From NCBI GenBank assembly GCA_017308135.1, contig JAFKFM010000010.1:420296-484295 (forward strand): DNA of 64,000 bases. The letters are read 5' to 3'. Positions 27,786 to 36,266 of the stretch are shown piece after piece. The DNA is from Alphaproteobacteria bacterium. GTDB taxonomy: Bacteria; Pseudomonadota; Alphaproteobacteria; CACIAM-22H2. How positions within the stretch are numbered: position 1 is the stretch's first letter; each line of letters begins with the position of its first letter. Under the pieces are notes generated by a model, which ran no database searches, was not told where the DNA came from, and worked only from the letters and a program-made list of their open reading frames with translations. The position numbers were made by a program, and so were the translations under genes.

Positions 27786-28210
27786 GCATTTATCTCGCAT
27801 CGTTGCGCCAAGCGGCCGAGGCCGCTTCGAAAGGTGAAGACGCGTATCGGCGCGAAGCGGCGGCGAAGATCGCCGCCCTCGAAACCGCGCGCAGCCACGC
27901 GTTCCGGCGCCTCAATCTGATGACCCGCATCGCCGACGTGGTGCGCGCCGTCGAGCATGACGAACAGGCGGGGGAGAGTGCGCGCCTGTCGCTCGCCGAT
28001 CGCTTGGACTGGGCGCCGAACGCGGCCGGCGGGCGCAAGGAAGCGCTGGACGCTTTCGTGCCGGTCGCGCAGGCTTTGCGCTCTGGCGACGACGAAGCGA
28101 CCCAAGCCGAACTCGCCAAGTTCGAGGCGTGGTACGAAGCGCGCTTCGGCTCGTCGTTCTGGGAATTGTTCGCGAACAACATGCCGGAGACGCCGCGTGT
28201 CGACTACTAA
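27782..28210 (+). CDS. Unrecognised small protein of the selenium operon (142 aa)
   Basis: I do not recognise this family. The 142-residue protein is predicted mostly helical and charged, with no signal peptide, transmembrane segment or Cys. It opens [20 protein letters not shown] and ends with an aromatic patch FWELFANNMP. The ATG at 27782, 17 bases after selC, overlaps the end of the selB frame, and its own end overlaps the next gene by 14 bases. The lack of Cys argues against direct selenium chemistry; an adaptor role is possible. Confidence 0.7.
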   Translation: MSIYLASLRQAAEAASKGEDAYRREAAAKIAALETARSHAFRRLNLMTRIADVVRAVEHDEQAGESARLSLADRLDWAPNAAGGRKEALDAFVPVAQALRSGDDEATQAELAKFEAWYEARFGSSFWELFANNMPETPRVDY

Positions 28211-28589
28211 GGCGAAATCCAAGGCCAATGATTTCGAAGCCTGGATCAAGCAGGAATTCGCCGAGACGGGCGAATTCACCGCGCTGATCGTGCTGGTCGA
28301 TATCGACGCTAAGGCGGTCACGCCGCTGTGTTCGACCTATTTCAATGTCATCGGCGACGAGATCGAGTGGAACGACATCGTCGTGATGTTCGCCGGTGCG
28401 GGCGCGGATTGGTCGGGTGCGTCGTTCTTCCCGGTGACCGCGCGCGACGGCGGCGGCCCGCTCGACAATCCGACCGCGCGTTTGCAATTGCGCGCGCTGG
28501 AGATGCGCATCGACGAAGATCGCCTCGTGCTCAACGAAGGCAATTTCTTCGACAAATGGGGACGGCGCCTCAAAATTGAGGAAGCTTGA
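28197..28589 (+). CDS. Unrecognised small protein of the selenium operon (130 aa)
   Basis: I do not recognise this family. The start is GTG at 28197, with GGAGA about 6 bases upstream inside the previous gene. The 130 residues begin with a Lys-rich segment, then strands such as FTALIVLVDID and IVVMFAGAG, and a C-terminal amphipathic stretch NFFDKWGRRLKIEEA. One Cys occurs (VTPLCSTYF). No export signal is seen. The stop overlaps the ATG of the lipoate-ligase-like gene in TGATG form. Confidence 0.7.
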   Translation: MSTTKAKSKANDFEAWIKQEFAETGEFTALIVLVDIDAKAVTPLCSTYFNVIGDEIEWNDIVVMFAGAGADWSGASFFPVTARDGGGPLDNPTARLQLRALEMRIDEDRLVLNEGNFFDKWGRRLKIEEA

Positions 28590-29296
28590 TGCGCCGAGTC
28601 TTGCGCATCGTCGATACCGGCGTGCGGCCCTCGCGCTGGAATGTCGCGGCGAGTGCCGCCCTTGCCGAAAGCGGCGACGAAGGCCTGCTGCGCTTCCATC
28701 GCTATGTGCCTTGCGTATTGCTCGGCAACGGTCAGAAATTCGCCGATGCCGCGCGCAAGGGCCCGTGGGAAATCGCGCGGCGCGTGACAGGCGGCGGGGC
28801 CGTCTATATGGATCCCGGCATTCTCGCCTGGGACTTATTTGTCGATGGGCGCGACCCGAAAGTCTTTGCGGCGACCGTGGGCAAGGCGATCACCTCCGCC
28901 GTCACGCAACTGGGTGTGCGCGCTGACTACGTATCGCCGCACGACGTGCGCGTGGGCGGCGAGAAGATTTCGGGTTCCAGCGGTCTCGTCGCGGGCGCGC
29001 GCTTGATGCTTCAGGGCACGCTGGTCGCCACGCTCGATCGCGAGGCTTTCGCCAAAAGTCTGGTGATGCCCGGCCCCGTGCGCGTCGCGTCGCTGTCGGA
29101 GTTCCTGACGCCGCTGCCGCCGATGGACGCGATCTTGGAAGCGGTCGCGGATGCGCTCTGCGCGGCATTGAATAGAGATGCCGCACCCGGCGATCTGACC
29201 GATGCGGAGAACGCGGCGATCGACGCGACGTATCGCGGCGAGATCGGCACGGATGTGTTCGTGTTCGGGACGGAGGCGTCATGCGCCGCCTCCTGA
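28589..29296 (+). CDS. Lipoate-protein ligase A-like protein
   Basis: The 235-residue protein has the core of the biotin/lipoyl ligase fold: RRVTGGGAVYMD matches the lipoate ligase motif RRxxGGGAV, and Lys126 in GGEKISGSS matches the catalytic Lys of the GxKISG motif. Family members adenylate lipoate or octanoate and attach it to a Lys of a lipoyl domain; some only transfer between proteins. It is shorter than E. coli LplA (338 residues), lacking its C-terminal adaptor domain. The ATG at 28589 shares its A with the preceding stop; a TTG one codon earlier is less likely. A lipoyl-domain protein is encoded two genes on, so it is the natural substrate. Confidence 0.75.
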   Translation: MRRVLRIVDTGVRPSRWNVAASAALAESGDEGLLRFHRYVPCVLLGNGQKFADAARKGPWEIARRVTGGGAVYMDPGILAWDLFVDGRDPKVFAATVGKAITSAVTQLGVRADYVSPHDVRVGGEKISGSSGLVAGARLMLQGTLVATLDREAFAKSLVMPGPVRVASLSEFLTPLPPMDAILEAVADALCAALNRDAAPGDLTDAENAAIDATYRGEIGTDVFVFGTEASCAAS

Positions 29297-29655
29297 TCGT
29301 GTTGATGAACACCGACCCGCGCAATCCGGAAGAACTCGGGGCGCCGTTCTATCACGCGTCGGTCGCCGCCGCGATGGACTACAAGGTCGACGTCGTGTGC
29401 ACGGCGACGGCCGGCAAACTGCTGCTGAAGGGTGTTGCGGAGAAGCTCCGCACGCGGCCCGACTCTCCGCGTTCGGTGCTCGATTGGATCCGCGAGGCGC
29501 ATGGGCACGGCGTGAAATTCTGGGCGTGCCCGGCCAATCTGGAACTGTTCGGCGTCACCAAAGACGATCTGATCCCCGAATGCGAAGGCGTAATGGGGGC
29601 CGCCGCCATGATCGAGCAGATCATGGAGGGCGACGGGCGCGTATTGACGTATTAG
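29281..29655 (+). CDS. DsrE/TusD-like sulfur-carrier family protein
   Basis: The 124-residue alpha/beta protein fits the DsrE/DsrF/TusD fold: first strand RRLLIVLMNT, strand VDVVCTA with a Cys, and a Cys near WACPANLEL followed by GAAAMIEQIMEGD. DsrE-family proteins carry persulfide sulfur on a Cys between sulfurtransferases. Cys in KFWACP is the best candidate. It overlaps the lipoate-ligase-like gene by 16 bases and lies 9 bases before the GcvH-like gene. In this operon it could carry selenium or sulfur toward SelD (inference). Confidence 0.7.
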   Translation: MRRLLIVLMNTDPRNPEELGAPFYHASVAAAMDYKVDVVCTATAGKLLLKGVAEKLRTRPDSPRSVLDWIREAHGHGVKFWACPANLELFGVTKDDLIPECEGVMGAAAMIEQIMEGDGRVLTY

Positions 29656-29664
29656 GATCGCGCC

Positions 29665-30108
29665 ATGGCGACGATCGACGGCATCGAATATCCCGAACAT
29701 CTCCATTACGACGTCGACAACCAGATCTGGTACGAGGATCTGGGCGACGGCACGTTGCGCGCCGGGTTCACGCCGATTTCGATCTCGCTGGCGGGCGACG
29801 TGCTGGTCTTTACGCCCAAGCGCGTGGGCCGCGATTTCGAGAAAAACCGCTCTTTCGCTACGATCGAATGCGGCAAATGGGTGGGGGCGGCGCGCGCCGC
29901 GTTTCCCGGCATCGTCGTGGCCGCCAATCCCGAGCTCGACAACCGACCGAAATTCCTGAACCTCGACGCGTTCGGCAAAGGCTGGATGCTGATCGTCCGG
30001 CCGTCGATCCCGAATTGGCGCGACGGCCTCGTCACCGGCAAGGCGGTGCAGACGGCCTTCAAGGATTGGATCGACGCCGAAAGCTACAAGGATCGGACCG
30101 ACGGATGA
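29665..30108 (+). CDS. GcvH-like lipoyl-domain protein
   Basis: The 147-residue protein aligns with the H-protein of the glycine cleavage system: IWYEDLGDGTLRAGFTP, SLAGDVLVFTPKRVG, then FATIECGKWVGAA with Lys71 at the lipoylation position, and LNLDAFGKGWMLIVRP near the end. No glycine cleavage genes (gcvP, gcvT) are nearby. Instead a lipoate-ligase-like and a DsrE-like gene precede it, and the selD fusion follows with a 4-base ATGA overlap. Similar lipoate-binding H-like proteins (LbpA) act in the sulfur-oxidising Hdr system; a role in selenium or sulfur handling is inferred. Confidence 0.78.
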   Translation: MATIDGIEYPEHLHYDVDNQIWYEDLGDGTLRAGFTPISISLAGDVLVFTPKRVGRDFEKNRSFATIECGKWVGAARAAFPGIVVAANPELDNRPKFLNLDAFGKGWMLIVRPSIPNWRDGLVTGKAVQTAFKDWIDAESYKDRTDG

Positions 30109-32327
30109 TCCAGCGCGCGGAAATCATCCGGCACGATATCGTCCTGGTCGGCGGCGGCCATGCGCATGTCCAAGTCATGACCGCTTTCGGCATGGACCGG
30201 CCGGCAGGCATGCGGCTCACGCTCGTGACCGACCGTTTGCTGACGCCGTATTCCGGCATGTTGCCGGGCCATATCGCGGGCGCTTACACGCATGACGAGA
30301 CTCATATCGATCTGTGGCGCCTGGCGCGCGCCACGAACACGCGGTTGATCCACGCGCCCGCGACCGGGCTCGACCTCGCCGAGAAGCGTGTCGCCTTTGC
30401 CGATCGCCCGGCGCTGAATTTCGACACGCTATCGATCGATGTCGGGATCACACCGGACGTATCGGCCATTCAAGGGGTCGCCGAGCACGCGCTGCTCGTC
30501 AAGCCGATCTCGACCTTCCTGGCGAAATTTGAGGCGGCGTTGCACGCCAATCCGCGCCCCAAGCGTTTCGCCATTGTCGGCGGCGGGGCGGCGGGGTTCG
30601 AGCTTGCCTGCGCATTGAAGGCGCGCCTCGCGCGCGACGGGATCGCGGATGCGGAAGTCGCGTTGCTCAGCGGCGCCAAGCTGATGCCCACGCTCAACAC
30701 GGGCGTACGCCTGCTCGCAAGGCTGGCGCTACGTAGACACGCGATCGCGTTCCACAGCGGCTTCCGGGCGATCGAAGTGACGGCGACAGGTGTGCGTGCC
30801 GATGACGGGCGTTTCCACGAGGCCGATCTCGTGCTCGTCTCGACCGCCGCACGCGCCCCGTCCTGGCTCGCCAAGACGGGGCTGAAGCTGGCGCCGGATG
30901 GCTCGATCGCCATCGGTCCGACCTTGCAGGTCGAGGGTCGCGACGACGTGTTCGCCGTCGGCGATTGCGCGACAAGGGAAGACGATCCGCGCGAAAAGGC
31001 CGGCGTGTTCGCCGTGCGCCAAGGCCCGATCCTGGCGAAGAATCTCCGCGCCCGCGCGACGGGCGAAAGTCTGGAAGCGCACAAGGCGCAGACGGATTTT
31101 CTGGTTCTGCTCAATACCGGCGACGGCAAGGCGATCGCGGGGCGCGGGCGCTATTTCGCCTGGGCGGGCGCGCGGCTGTGGCGCTGGAAGGATTCGATCG
31201 ATCGTCGCTTCATGGCGATGTTCGCCGAATTCGGGCGCAATATGGCGCGGCCCGCCTCGGCCGAGGAAATCGCGTCGGGCAGTGCCATGCGCTGTGCGGG
31301 TTGTGCGGCCAAGATCGGCCCCGATCCGTTGGCGCGCGCCTTGTCGCGTTTGCCTGTGGCGCCTGGCCCGCGCGATAAAATTCTGGTTGGGCTTGGCGAC
31401 GACGCGGCGGTGACGGAGATCGCACCGGGGATCGCGCAGATCGAAACGATCGATCAGATATCGGCGATGATCGCCGATCCCTATATGTTCGGCGAGATCG
31501 CGGCGCTCCATGCGATCAACGACGTGCTGGCAATGGGCGGCGACCCCACGCGCGCTATGGCGTTGGCGACGGTACCGCGCGCCACGCCCCGCATCGTCGA
31601 ATCCGATCTGGTCGCGTTGCTGGCGGGTGCACGCAAGGTGCTCGATGCGCAACGCATCGCGTTGATCGGCGGCCATTCGGGCGAGGGCGAGGGGTTGGCT
31701 TTCGGCCTATCGGTTGTGGGCCGCGCGTCGCCCGAAGCGCTCAAGCCCAAGACCGGCCTGGTCGCGGGCGATGTGTTGATCCTGACCAAGCCGATCGGCG
31801 TGGGGCTGATCATGGCCGCCGATATGCGCGGCGCCGTTCACGCCTCGGTCGCGACGGCGGCGATCGAGGCGATGCGCCGTTCGAATGCCGACGCGCTGCC
31901 GATCCTCGGCCCTATCGCCAATGCCATGACCGACGTGACCGGTTTCGGTCTCGCCGGGCATTTGATGGAGATGCTGCGTCCCGGCCGTTTGGAAGTGCGC
32001 CTCGATCTGGGCGCGATCCCGTTGCTGCCGGGGGCGCTCGATCTCGCCAAAACGGGTTATCGCTCGACCCTCACGGCGCAGAACGCCGTGCAGGGCGGGA
32101 TGCTGCGCCGGGAGGCGGACGGCGCATTGCCCGACGCGATCGAAGAAGCGCTGCTGCTCGATCCGCAAACCTCGGGCGGGTTGCTCGCCTCCGTGCCCGA
32201 AGCGGCGGCGAAGCAAGCGCTCGGGTTGCTGCACGCCGCCGGTTATGCGCAAGCCGCGATCATCGGGCGCGTAAACCGCCGCGATACGCTCGACGTCGCG
32301 ATCTTCTGCGAAGGCGCGTTAGCGTAA
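30105..32327 (+). CDS. selD: NADH dehydrogenase-like / selenide, water dikinase fusion (SelD)
   Basis: The 740-residue protein has two parts. Residues 1-380 are an FAD/NAD oxidoreductase like type II NADH dehydrogenase: VGGGHAHVQV, a second Rossmann motif FAIVGGGAAGFELA and VFAVGDCAT. Residues about 385-740 are SelD, which makes selenophosphate from selenide and ATP: MRCAGCAAKIGP places Cys400 and Lys403 at the E. coli Cys17/Lys20 sites, followed by GLGDDAAV, IGGHSGEGEG and DVTGFGLAGH. SelD uses Cys, not selenocysteine, here. The start at 30105 overlaps the previous stop; the 3' end overlaps the convergent cysteine desulfurase by 9 bases. The flavodomain might reduce selenium species for SelD (inference). 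Confidence 0.92.
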   Translation: MIQRAEIIRHDIVLVGGGHAHVQVMTAFGMDRPAGMRLTLVTDRLLTPYSGMLPGHIAGAYTHDETHIDLWRLARATNTRLIHAPATGLDLAEKRVAFADRPALNFDTLSIDVGITPDVSAIQGVAEHALLVKPISTFLAKFEAALHANPRPKRFAIVGGGAAGFELACALKARLARDGIADAEVALLSGAKLMPTLNTGVRLLARLALRRHAIAFHSGFRAIEVTATGVRADDGRFHEADLVLVSTAARAPSWLAKTGLKLAPDGSIAIGPTLQVEGRDDVFAVGDCATREDDPREKAGVFAVRQGPILAKNLRARATGESLEAHKAQTDFLVLLNTGDGKAIAGRGRYFAWAGARLWRWKDSIDRRFMAMFAEFGRNMARPASAEEIASGSAMRCAGCAAKIGPDPLARALSRLPVAPGPRDKILVGLGDDAAVTEIAPGIAQIETIDQISAMIADPYMFGEIAALHAINDVLAMGGDPTRAMALATVPRATPRIVESDLVALLAGARKVLDAQRIALIGGHSGEGEGLAFGLSVVGRASPEALKPKTGLVAGDVLILTKPIGVGLIMAADMRGAVHASVATAAIEAMRRSNADALPILGPIANAMTDVTGFGLAGHLMEMLRPGRLEVRLDLGAIPLLPGALDLAKTGYRSTLTAQNAVQGGMLRREADGALPDAIEEALLLDPQTSGGLLASVPEAAAKQALGLLHAAGYAQAAIIGRVNRRDTLDVAIFCEGALA

Positions 32328-33458
32328 CGATTTCCACGCGGCGGCGAGCTTATCGGCCGCCGCGTCGATCTGCGCTTCGGTCGTCGAGCGGCCGGACGTC
32401 AAGCGCACGGCGCCCAACGCGACATCGGGCGCATAGCCCAAAGCCAGAATGATGCTCGACGGTTTGCTGTCGCCCGCATGGCAGGCGGAGCCCGTCGAGG
32501 CGAAGACATCGGGCAGGCGCGCCAGAATGTCGTTGCCCACGGCATCGGGGAACAGCACGTTCAGCGTATTGGGCAAAGTCGCCGCGCCGGCGGCGACGCG
32601 AATTAAGTCAGGTACGGCGGCCGATAGGCGTGTCCATAACCGCTCGCGCAACGCTTCCAGGCGTTTGGAATCATCGGCGAGGCGCTTGGCGGCGATCGCG
32701 CAGGCTTCGCCCAGCCCGGCGATATAGGCGACATTCTCCGTACCCGGGCGGCGGCCTTGTTCCTGGCCGGCCCCGTCGAACAGATTGGGCACGTTCAGCA
32801 CGCGACGCAGATAGAGCGCGCCGATGCCCTTGGGCGCGTACAGCTTGTGGCCCGCGATGGTCAGCGCATCGACGCGCCATTGCCGCACGGAAACGGGAAC
32901 CTTGCCGAGCGATTGCGACGCGTCGGCGTGGACGGGAATTCTGAACTTCGACGCCAGTGCGGCGAGTTCGCCGACGGGTTCGAGCGTGCCGATCTCGTTC
33001 TGCGCATGGATGATCGTGACCAGCGCTGTCGTATCGTCGATTTCGCGCGCGGCGACGGAAAGATCGACCACGCCGTCGCGATTCACGGGCAAGCGGACGA
33101 CGCTATAGCCGCCGCGTTCCAGGCGCTTGCAGGCATTCTCCGTCGCCGGATGTTCGACGACGGAGGTGACGATCTTGCGCCGTGCGGGCGGTGCGATCTC
33201 CGCGAAGCCATGAATCGCGTGATTGCTCGCTTCCGTGCCGCCGCTGGTGAAAACGATATCGGCGGGATCGGCATCGATCAGTGCGGCGACCTGCTCGCGC
33301 GCCTTGTCGATGGCGGCCTTGGCGCGGCGGCCCAGATCGGTCGTCGACGACGCGTTGCCGTATTCGTCGCGCAAATAGGGCAGCATCGCCGCGAGGACGT
33401 CGTCAGCGACCGGCGTCGTCCCATTATTGTCCAAATAGATGGGACGATCGCCGGTCAT
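32319..33458 (-). CDS. Cysteine desulfurase (NifS/IscS type)
   Basis: This PLP enzyme removes sulfur (or selenium from selenocysteine) from its substrate as a Cys-bound persulfide. The 379-residue sequence shows YLDNNGTTP, GNASSTTDLGRRA, TSGGTEASNHAI, HAQNEIGT, the PLP Lys in IAGHKLYAPKG and the catalytic Cys in STGSACHAGD. The start at 33458 (MTGDRPIYLD) is 8 bases after the transglutaminase-like gene. The lack of isc or suf genes nearby, and the convergent overlap with selD, suggest it supplies selenium or sulfur for SelD; general tRNA or cofactor sulfuration is the alternative. Confidence 0.88.
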   Translation of the reverse strand: MTGDRPIYLDNNGTTPVADDVLAAMLPYLRDEYGNASSTTDLGRRAKAAIDKAREQVAALIDADPADIVFTSGGTEASNHAIHGFAEIAPPARRKIVTSVVEHPATENACKRLERGGYSVVRLPVNRDGVVDLSVAAREIDDTTALVTIIHAQNEIGTLEPVGELAALASKFRIPVHADASQSLGKVPVSVRQWRVDALTIAGHKLYAPKGIGALYLRRVLNVPNLFDGAGQEQGRRPGTENVAYIAGLGEACAIAAKRLADDSKRLEALRERLWTRLSAAVPDLIRVAAGAATLPNTLNVLFPDAVGNDILARLPDVFASTGSACHAGDSKPSSIILALGYAPDVALGAVRLTSGRSTTEAQIDAAADKLAAAWKSLR

Positions 33459-33466
33459 AACGCTTG

Positions 33467-34579
33467 TCAGGCCGTGATCGGCTTCGAGGTGATCGTATAG
33501 GCGAAGGCGTCGGGATCGAGGCAATCCAAACGTTCGCCGGCGAGTTCGGCCTGCGGATACATCAGGAATTCGACCTTCGGCCCCTTGGAACCGGGCAACG
33601 CCACGTCATGCGCGACGTTATAGGCGGCCCAGTTCATCTCCCACGCGCCGAACAGCGCCTTGCGCGCGGAAACGACGACCGCGTTGTCGATGGCGAGCTT
33701 GCCCGGCGGTTCCTCCAGGATCACCTTGCGCACGTCGGCGGGGTCCACGGGCGTCCAGCCGAAACCGTCCAGCCACACTTCGGCACGGCAATGCTGGGCG
33801 CGGGTGATGTTGGCAGAACCCGCCCCGAGGCTGCGATAGCCGAAGGCCGACGGCGCCACGCGCAGACCATAGACGTCGCGCGCGGGCAGACCCGAAGCGC
33901 GGGCGAGGCCGACGAACAACGCGTTCAAATCGGCGCATTTACCGGTGAGGTCGCCGATCTCCAGCATGTTCTTGATGTTGCCGACGCCGCAGCCGCGCGT
34001 CGCCGGATTGCGCGCCGTGTTCTCGACGATCCATTGATAGATCGCTTCGGCCTTCGCGATATCGGTCGTCTTGCCCGCGGTGATGCGATCGGCGGTCGTC
34101 TTGACGATGCCGTCTGTCGCGATCAACTCGGTCGCCGAGAGGTTCAGCGTGCGCTCTTCGGTCGTGAGTTGCGTCACGTTCGTGGGCTTGGCGAGGTCGA
34201 TCGCGCGATCGCGCGTCGAGAAACGGCTGACGACCTCAACGACCGGGGCGCGCTCCGCCGGATCCCACTCGACATGTAGGAACTCCGCGCCATATTTCGC
34301 GTCTTTCTTAACCGTCGTCGCCTTGGCATTGCCCGACCAGGTACTGCCTTCGGGGCGGAACCAATCCTGCGCCGTAAAATTCGGCAGCGGAATCCAGGCC
34401 TGGGCCTGGCCGTTTTTGGCGTCGATCTTCAACGCCGTGGTCATTTCGAATTTGCGCCAAGCACCCGGTTGCGGGGCAAGCGGGGCGGGGCTTTGCGCGG
34501 CGGCGAAACGCGGCGCCAGCGCGCCGGCGGCCAAAGCGGCGGTGCCCATCAATAAACTACGGCGATCGGTCGAGATCAT
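33467..34579 (-). CDS. Tat-exported transglutaminase-like protein
   Basis: The 370-residue protein has a twin-arginine signal (TDRRSLLMGTAALAAG, cleavage likely after AAA) so it is exported folded. The C-terminal half is a transglutaminase-like cysteine-peptidase domain with the triad Cys in TGKCADLNALF, His in QHCRAEVWLDG and Asp in WTPVDPAD. Members cleave or crosslink peptides, often in cell-wall contexts. GGGAG lies 8 bases before the ATG at 34579, so an earlier Met at 34606 is not preferred. It is followed on the same strand by the cysteine desulfurase, 8 bases on. Confidence 0.78.
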   Translation of the reverse strand: MISTDRRSLLMGTAALAAGALAPRFAAAQSPAPLAPQPGAWRKFEMTTALKIDAKNGQAQAWIPLPNFTAQDWFRPEGSTWSGNAKATTVKKDAKYGAEFLHVEWDPAERAPVVEVVSRFSTRDRAIDLAKPTNVTQLTTEERTLNLSATELIATDGIVKTTADRITAGKTTDIAKAEAIYQWIVENTARNPATRGCGVGNIKNMLEIGDLTGKCADLNALFVGLARASGLPARDVYGLRVAPSAFGYRSLGAGSANITRAQHCRAEVWLDGFGWTPVDPADVRKVILEEPPGKLAIDNAVVVSARKALFGAWEMNWAAYNVAHDVALPGSKGPKVEFLMYPQAELAGERLDCLDPDAFAYTITSKPITA

Positions 34580-34777
34580 TCTTTGGCTCCCGTTGTTATG
34601 GCCCAAACGACGCCGACGGCCGTATACGGCGACGCCGCGCGCCGGTCTCCCGGGCCGATTATGGATGAACCGCAGCTTGGCCGTTGGGAACCGCGCGAAG
34701 GCGGTTCGCGTCGCCCCGACACGCGGGGACCGGCGGCACAGTGCTACCGTGAACTCTAGGTTTCGCTTATAGCCAAG

Positions 34778-35593
34778 TCAATGACCGTCGGGCGGGAAAT
34801 CCGCGCCGCGGGCCACCGCTTCCCAGCGCCGAAGTTCGTCGAGCGCATCTTTCGCGACCGTAACCGCGCGCGTATGGGCCTGCGCGCCGAGCACCAAGCA
34901 CGCCGGCGGCGTTTCCGCCAGCATTGCCGCACGGATCGCCTCGGCCGCGCGGACGGGATCGCCCGCTTGTGTGCCGTCGATCGCGCGCACCGTGTCGCGT
35001 CGTTTGCCGGATGTCGCGTCGTAGATCGGTAAGCGCTGTGCCGCTTCCACCCGGCCGGATCCCGCGATCGCGGTCCGGAACGCGCCGGGCTCGACGACCA
35101 TCACCCGGATGCCGAAGGGACGCACTTCCTCGGCCAGCGCGTCGGACATCGCGCGCAACGCCGCCTTGGTCGCGGCGTAAAGCCCCGAACCCGCCGGACC
35201 CTTGCGTGCGGCGATGGAACCGATATTGACGATCCAGCCACTTTGGCGCGCGCGCATATGCGGCAAGGCGGCGCGGATCAAACGCAAACCGGCGAAGAAA
35301 TTGATCTCGAACAGCCGCGCGGTTTCGGCCTCGCTCGCTTCCTCGATCGAACCGAGCAAGCCCTGGCCCGCGCAGTTCACCAAAACGTCGATATCGGCCA
35401 GATGCGGCGCCATCGCCGCGACGGCGGCGGGATCGGCGAGGTCGAGCGGCAGCGCCCGCGCGTTCGGGCTCGGCGGCGCGCCGACATTGCGGCCGGTGAA
35501 GGTCGCGCGTTCGCCGTTCGCGATCGCCGCATCGACCAAGGCGCGGCCGATGCCGCTGGTCCCGCCGGTGACGAACCAGGACCGCGCCGTCAT
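34778..35593 (-). CDS. Short-chain dehydrogenase/reductase
   Basis: The 271-residue Rossmann protein is a classical SDR: cofactor loop TGGTSGIG at residues 9-16, NCAG in the fourth strand, catalytic Ser in NIGSIAARKG and the YxxxK pair in YAATK. NADP preference is suggested by Arg in FTGRN. It begins one base after the GntR regulator and is the last gene of the transporter operon, so it probably oxidises the imported sugar or polyol. Confidence 0.85.
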   Translation of the reverse strand: MTARSWFVTGGTSGIGRALVDAAIANGERATFTGRNVGAPPSPNARALPLDLADPAAVAAMAPHLADIDVLVNCAGQGLLGSIEEASEAETARLFEINFFAGLRLIRAALPHMRARQSGWIVNIGSIAARKGPAGSGLYAATKAALRAMSDALAEEVRPFGIRVMVVEPGAFRTAIAGSGRVEAAQRLPIYDATSGKRRDTVRAIDGTQAGDPVRAAEAIRAAMLAETPPACLVLGAQAHTRAVTVAKDALDELRRWEAVARGADFPPDGH

Positions 35594-35594
35594 G

Positions 35595-36266
35595 TCAGTC
35601 GAGCCCCATCACGCGGCGCATCGTGTTGTCGATATGCACACCCATCGCGTCGGCGGCGGCGTAGCGATCGCGCCGCGCGCAAGCCGCGACGATGGCGAGA
35701 TGCTCGCGGATCGTCAGCGCCATGAAGCGTTCGGGCCGCACTTGCGTGCGGCGGATCAGGCGGATCTTCAGCGCGTTGACGCGGTAGGCGTTCTCGATCA
35801 GCGGATTGCGCAAGGCGGCGATGATCGCCGCGTGAAGCTCGCGATCGACGGCGTAATAGCGCTCGCGGAACGCGGCGTCTGGCTGGGGCGTCACCTCGGC
35901 CAGCACGGCTTCATGCGCGCGTCGATGGGCGGCGAGTTCGTCGTCGGAAGCGCTCGTGCAAAACTCCATCACGGCACCGCATTCGACGAAGCGGCGCAGC
36001 TGGAACGCGTTGCGGATCAGCGACACGTCGACGCTGGCGACTTTGAAGCCGCGCTGGCGCGCCGTCTCCAACAGGCCTTCGCCGATCAATTGCGCGATCA
36101 ATTCGCGCGTCGCGCGTTCGGGCAGATTGGTCAGCGCCCCGATCTCGCGCTGGCTCAGGAACTGGCCGGACTGGATCGCGCCTTCCATCAGCCCGGTCTC
36201 GAACGCGTCGTAGCCGCGCTCGCGCTGCAAGGGCGGCCGCGCGTGAATATCGAGCGTCTCGCTCAT
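35595..36266 (-). CDS. GntR-family regulator (FadR subfamily)
   Basis: The 223-residue protein has an N-terminal winged helix (QREIGALTNLPERATRELIAQL) and an FCD effector domain, with an Arg/His-rich set of helices such as DRELHAAIIAALRN and REHLAIVAACARRD that in the family bind a metal and a carboxylic acid. The ATG at 36266 overlaps the stop of the upstream permease gene (ATGA). It is likely the local regulator of this transporter operon, acting at the palindrome 41381-41392. Confidence 0.85.
   Translation of the reverse strand: MSETLDIHARPPLQRERGYDAFETGLMEGAIQSGQFLSQREIGALTNLPERATRELIAQLIGEGLLETARQRGFKVASVDVSLIRNAFQLRRFVECGAVMEFCTSASDDELAAHRRAHEAVLAEVTPQPDAAFRERYYAVDRELHAAIIAALRNPLIENAYRVNALKIRLIRRTQVRPERFMALTIREHLAIVAACARRDRYAAADAMGVHIDNTMRRVMGLD

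Noticed and set aside
28586..28588. TTG as start of the lipoate-ligase-like gene
   Set aside because: The ATG one codon later overlaps the previous stop in a common TGATG coupling and needs no rare start.
29665..30108. The GcvH-like protein as part of a normal glycine cleavage system
   Set aside because: No gcvP or gcvT is nearby and all the linked genes are lipoyl, sulfur-carrier or selenium genes.
34619..34630. GCCGTATACGGC palindrome upstream of the transglutaminase-like gene
   Set aside because: Short palindromes of this kind occur by chance in GC-rich DNA and no regulator or promoter is tied to it.
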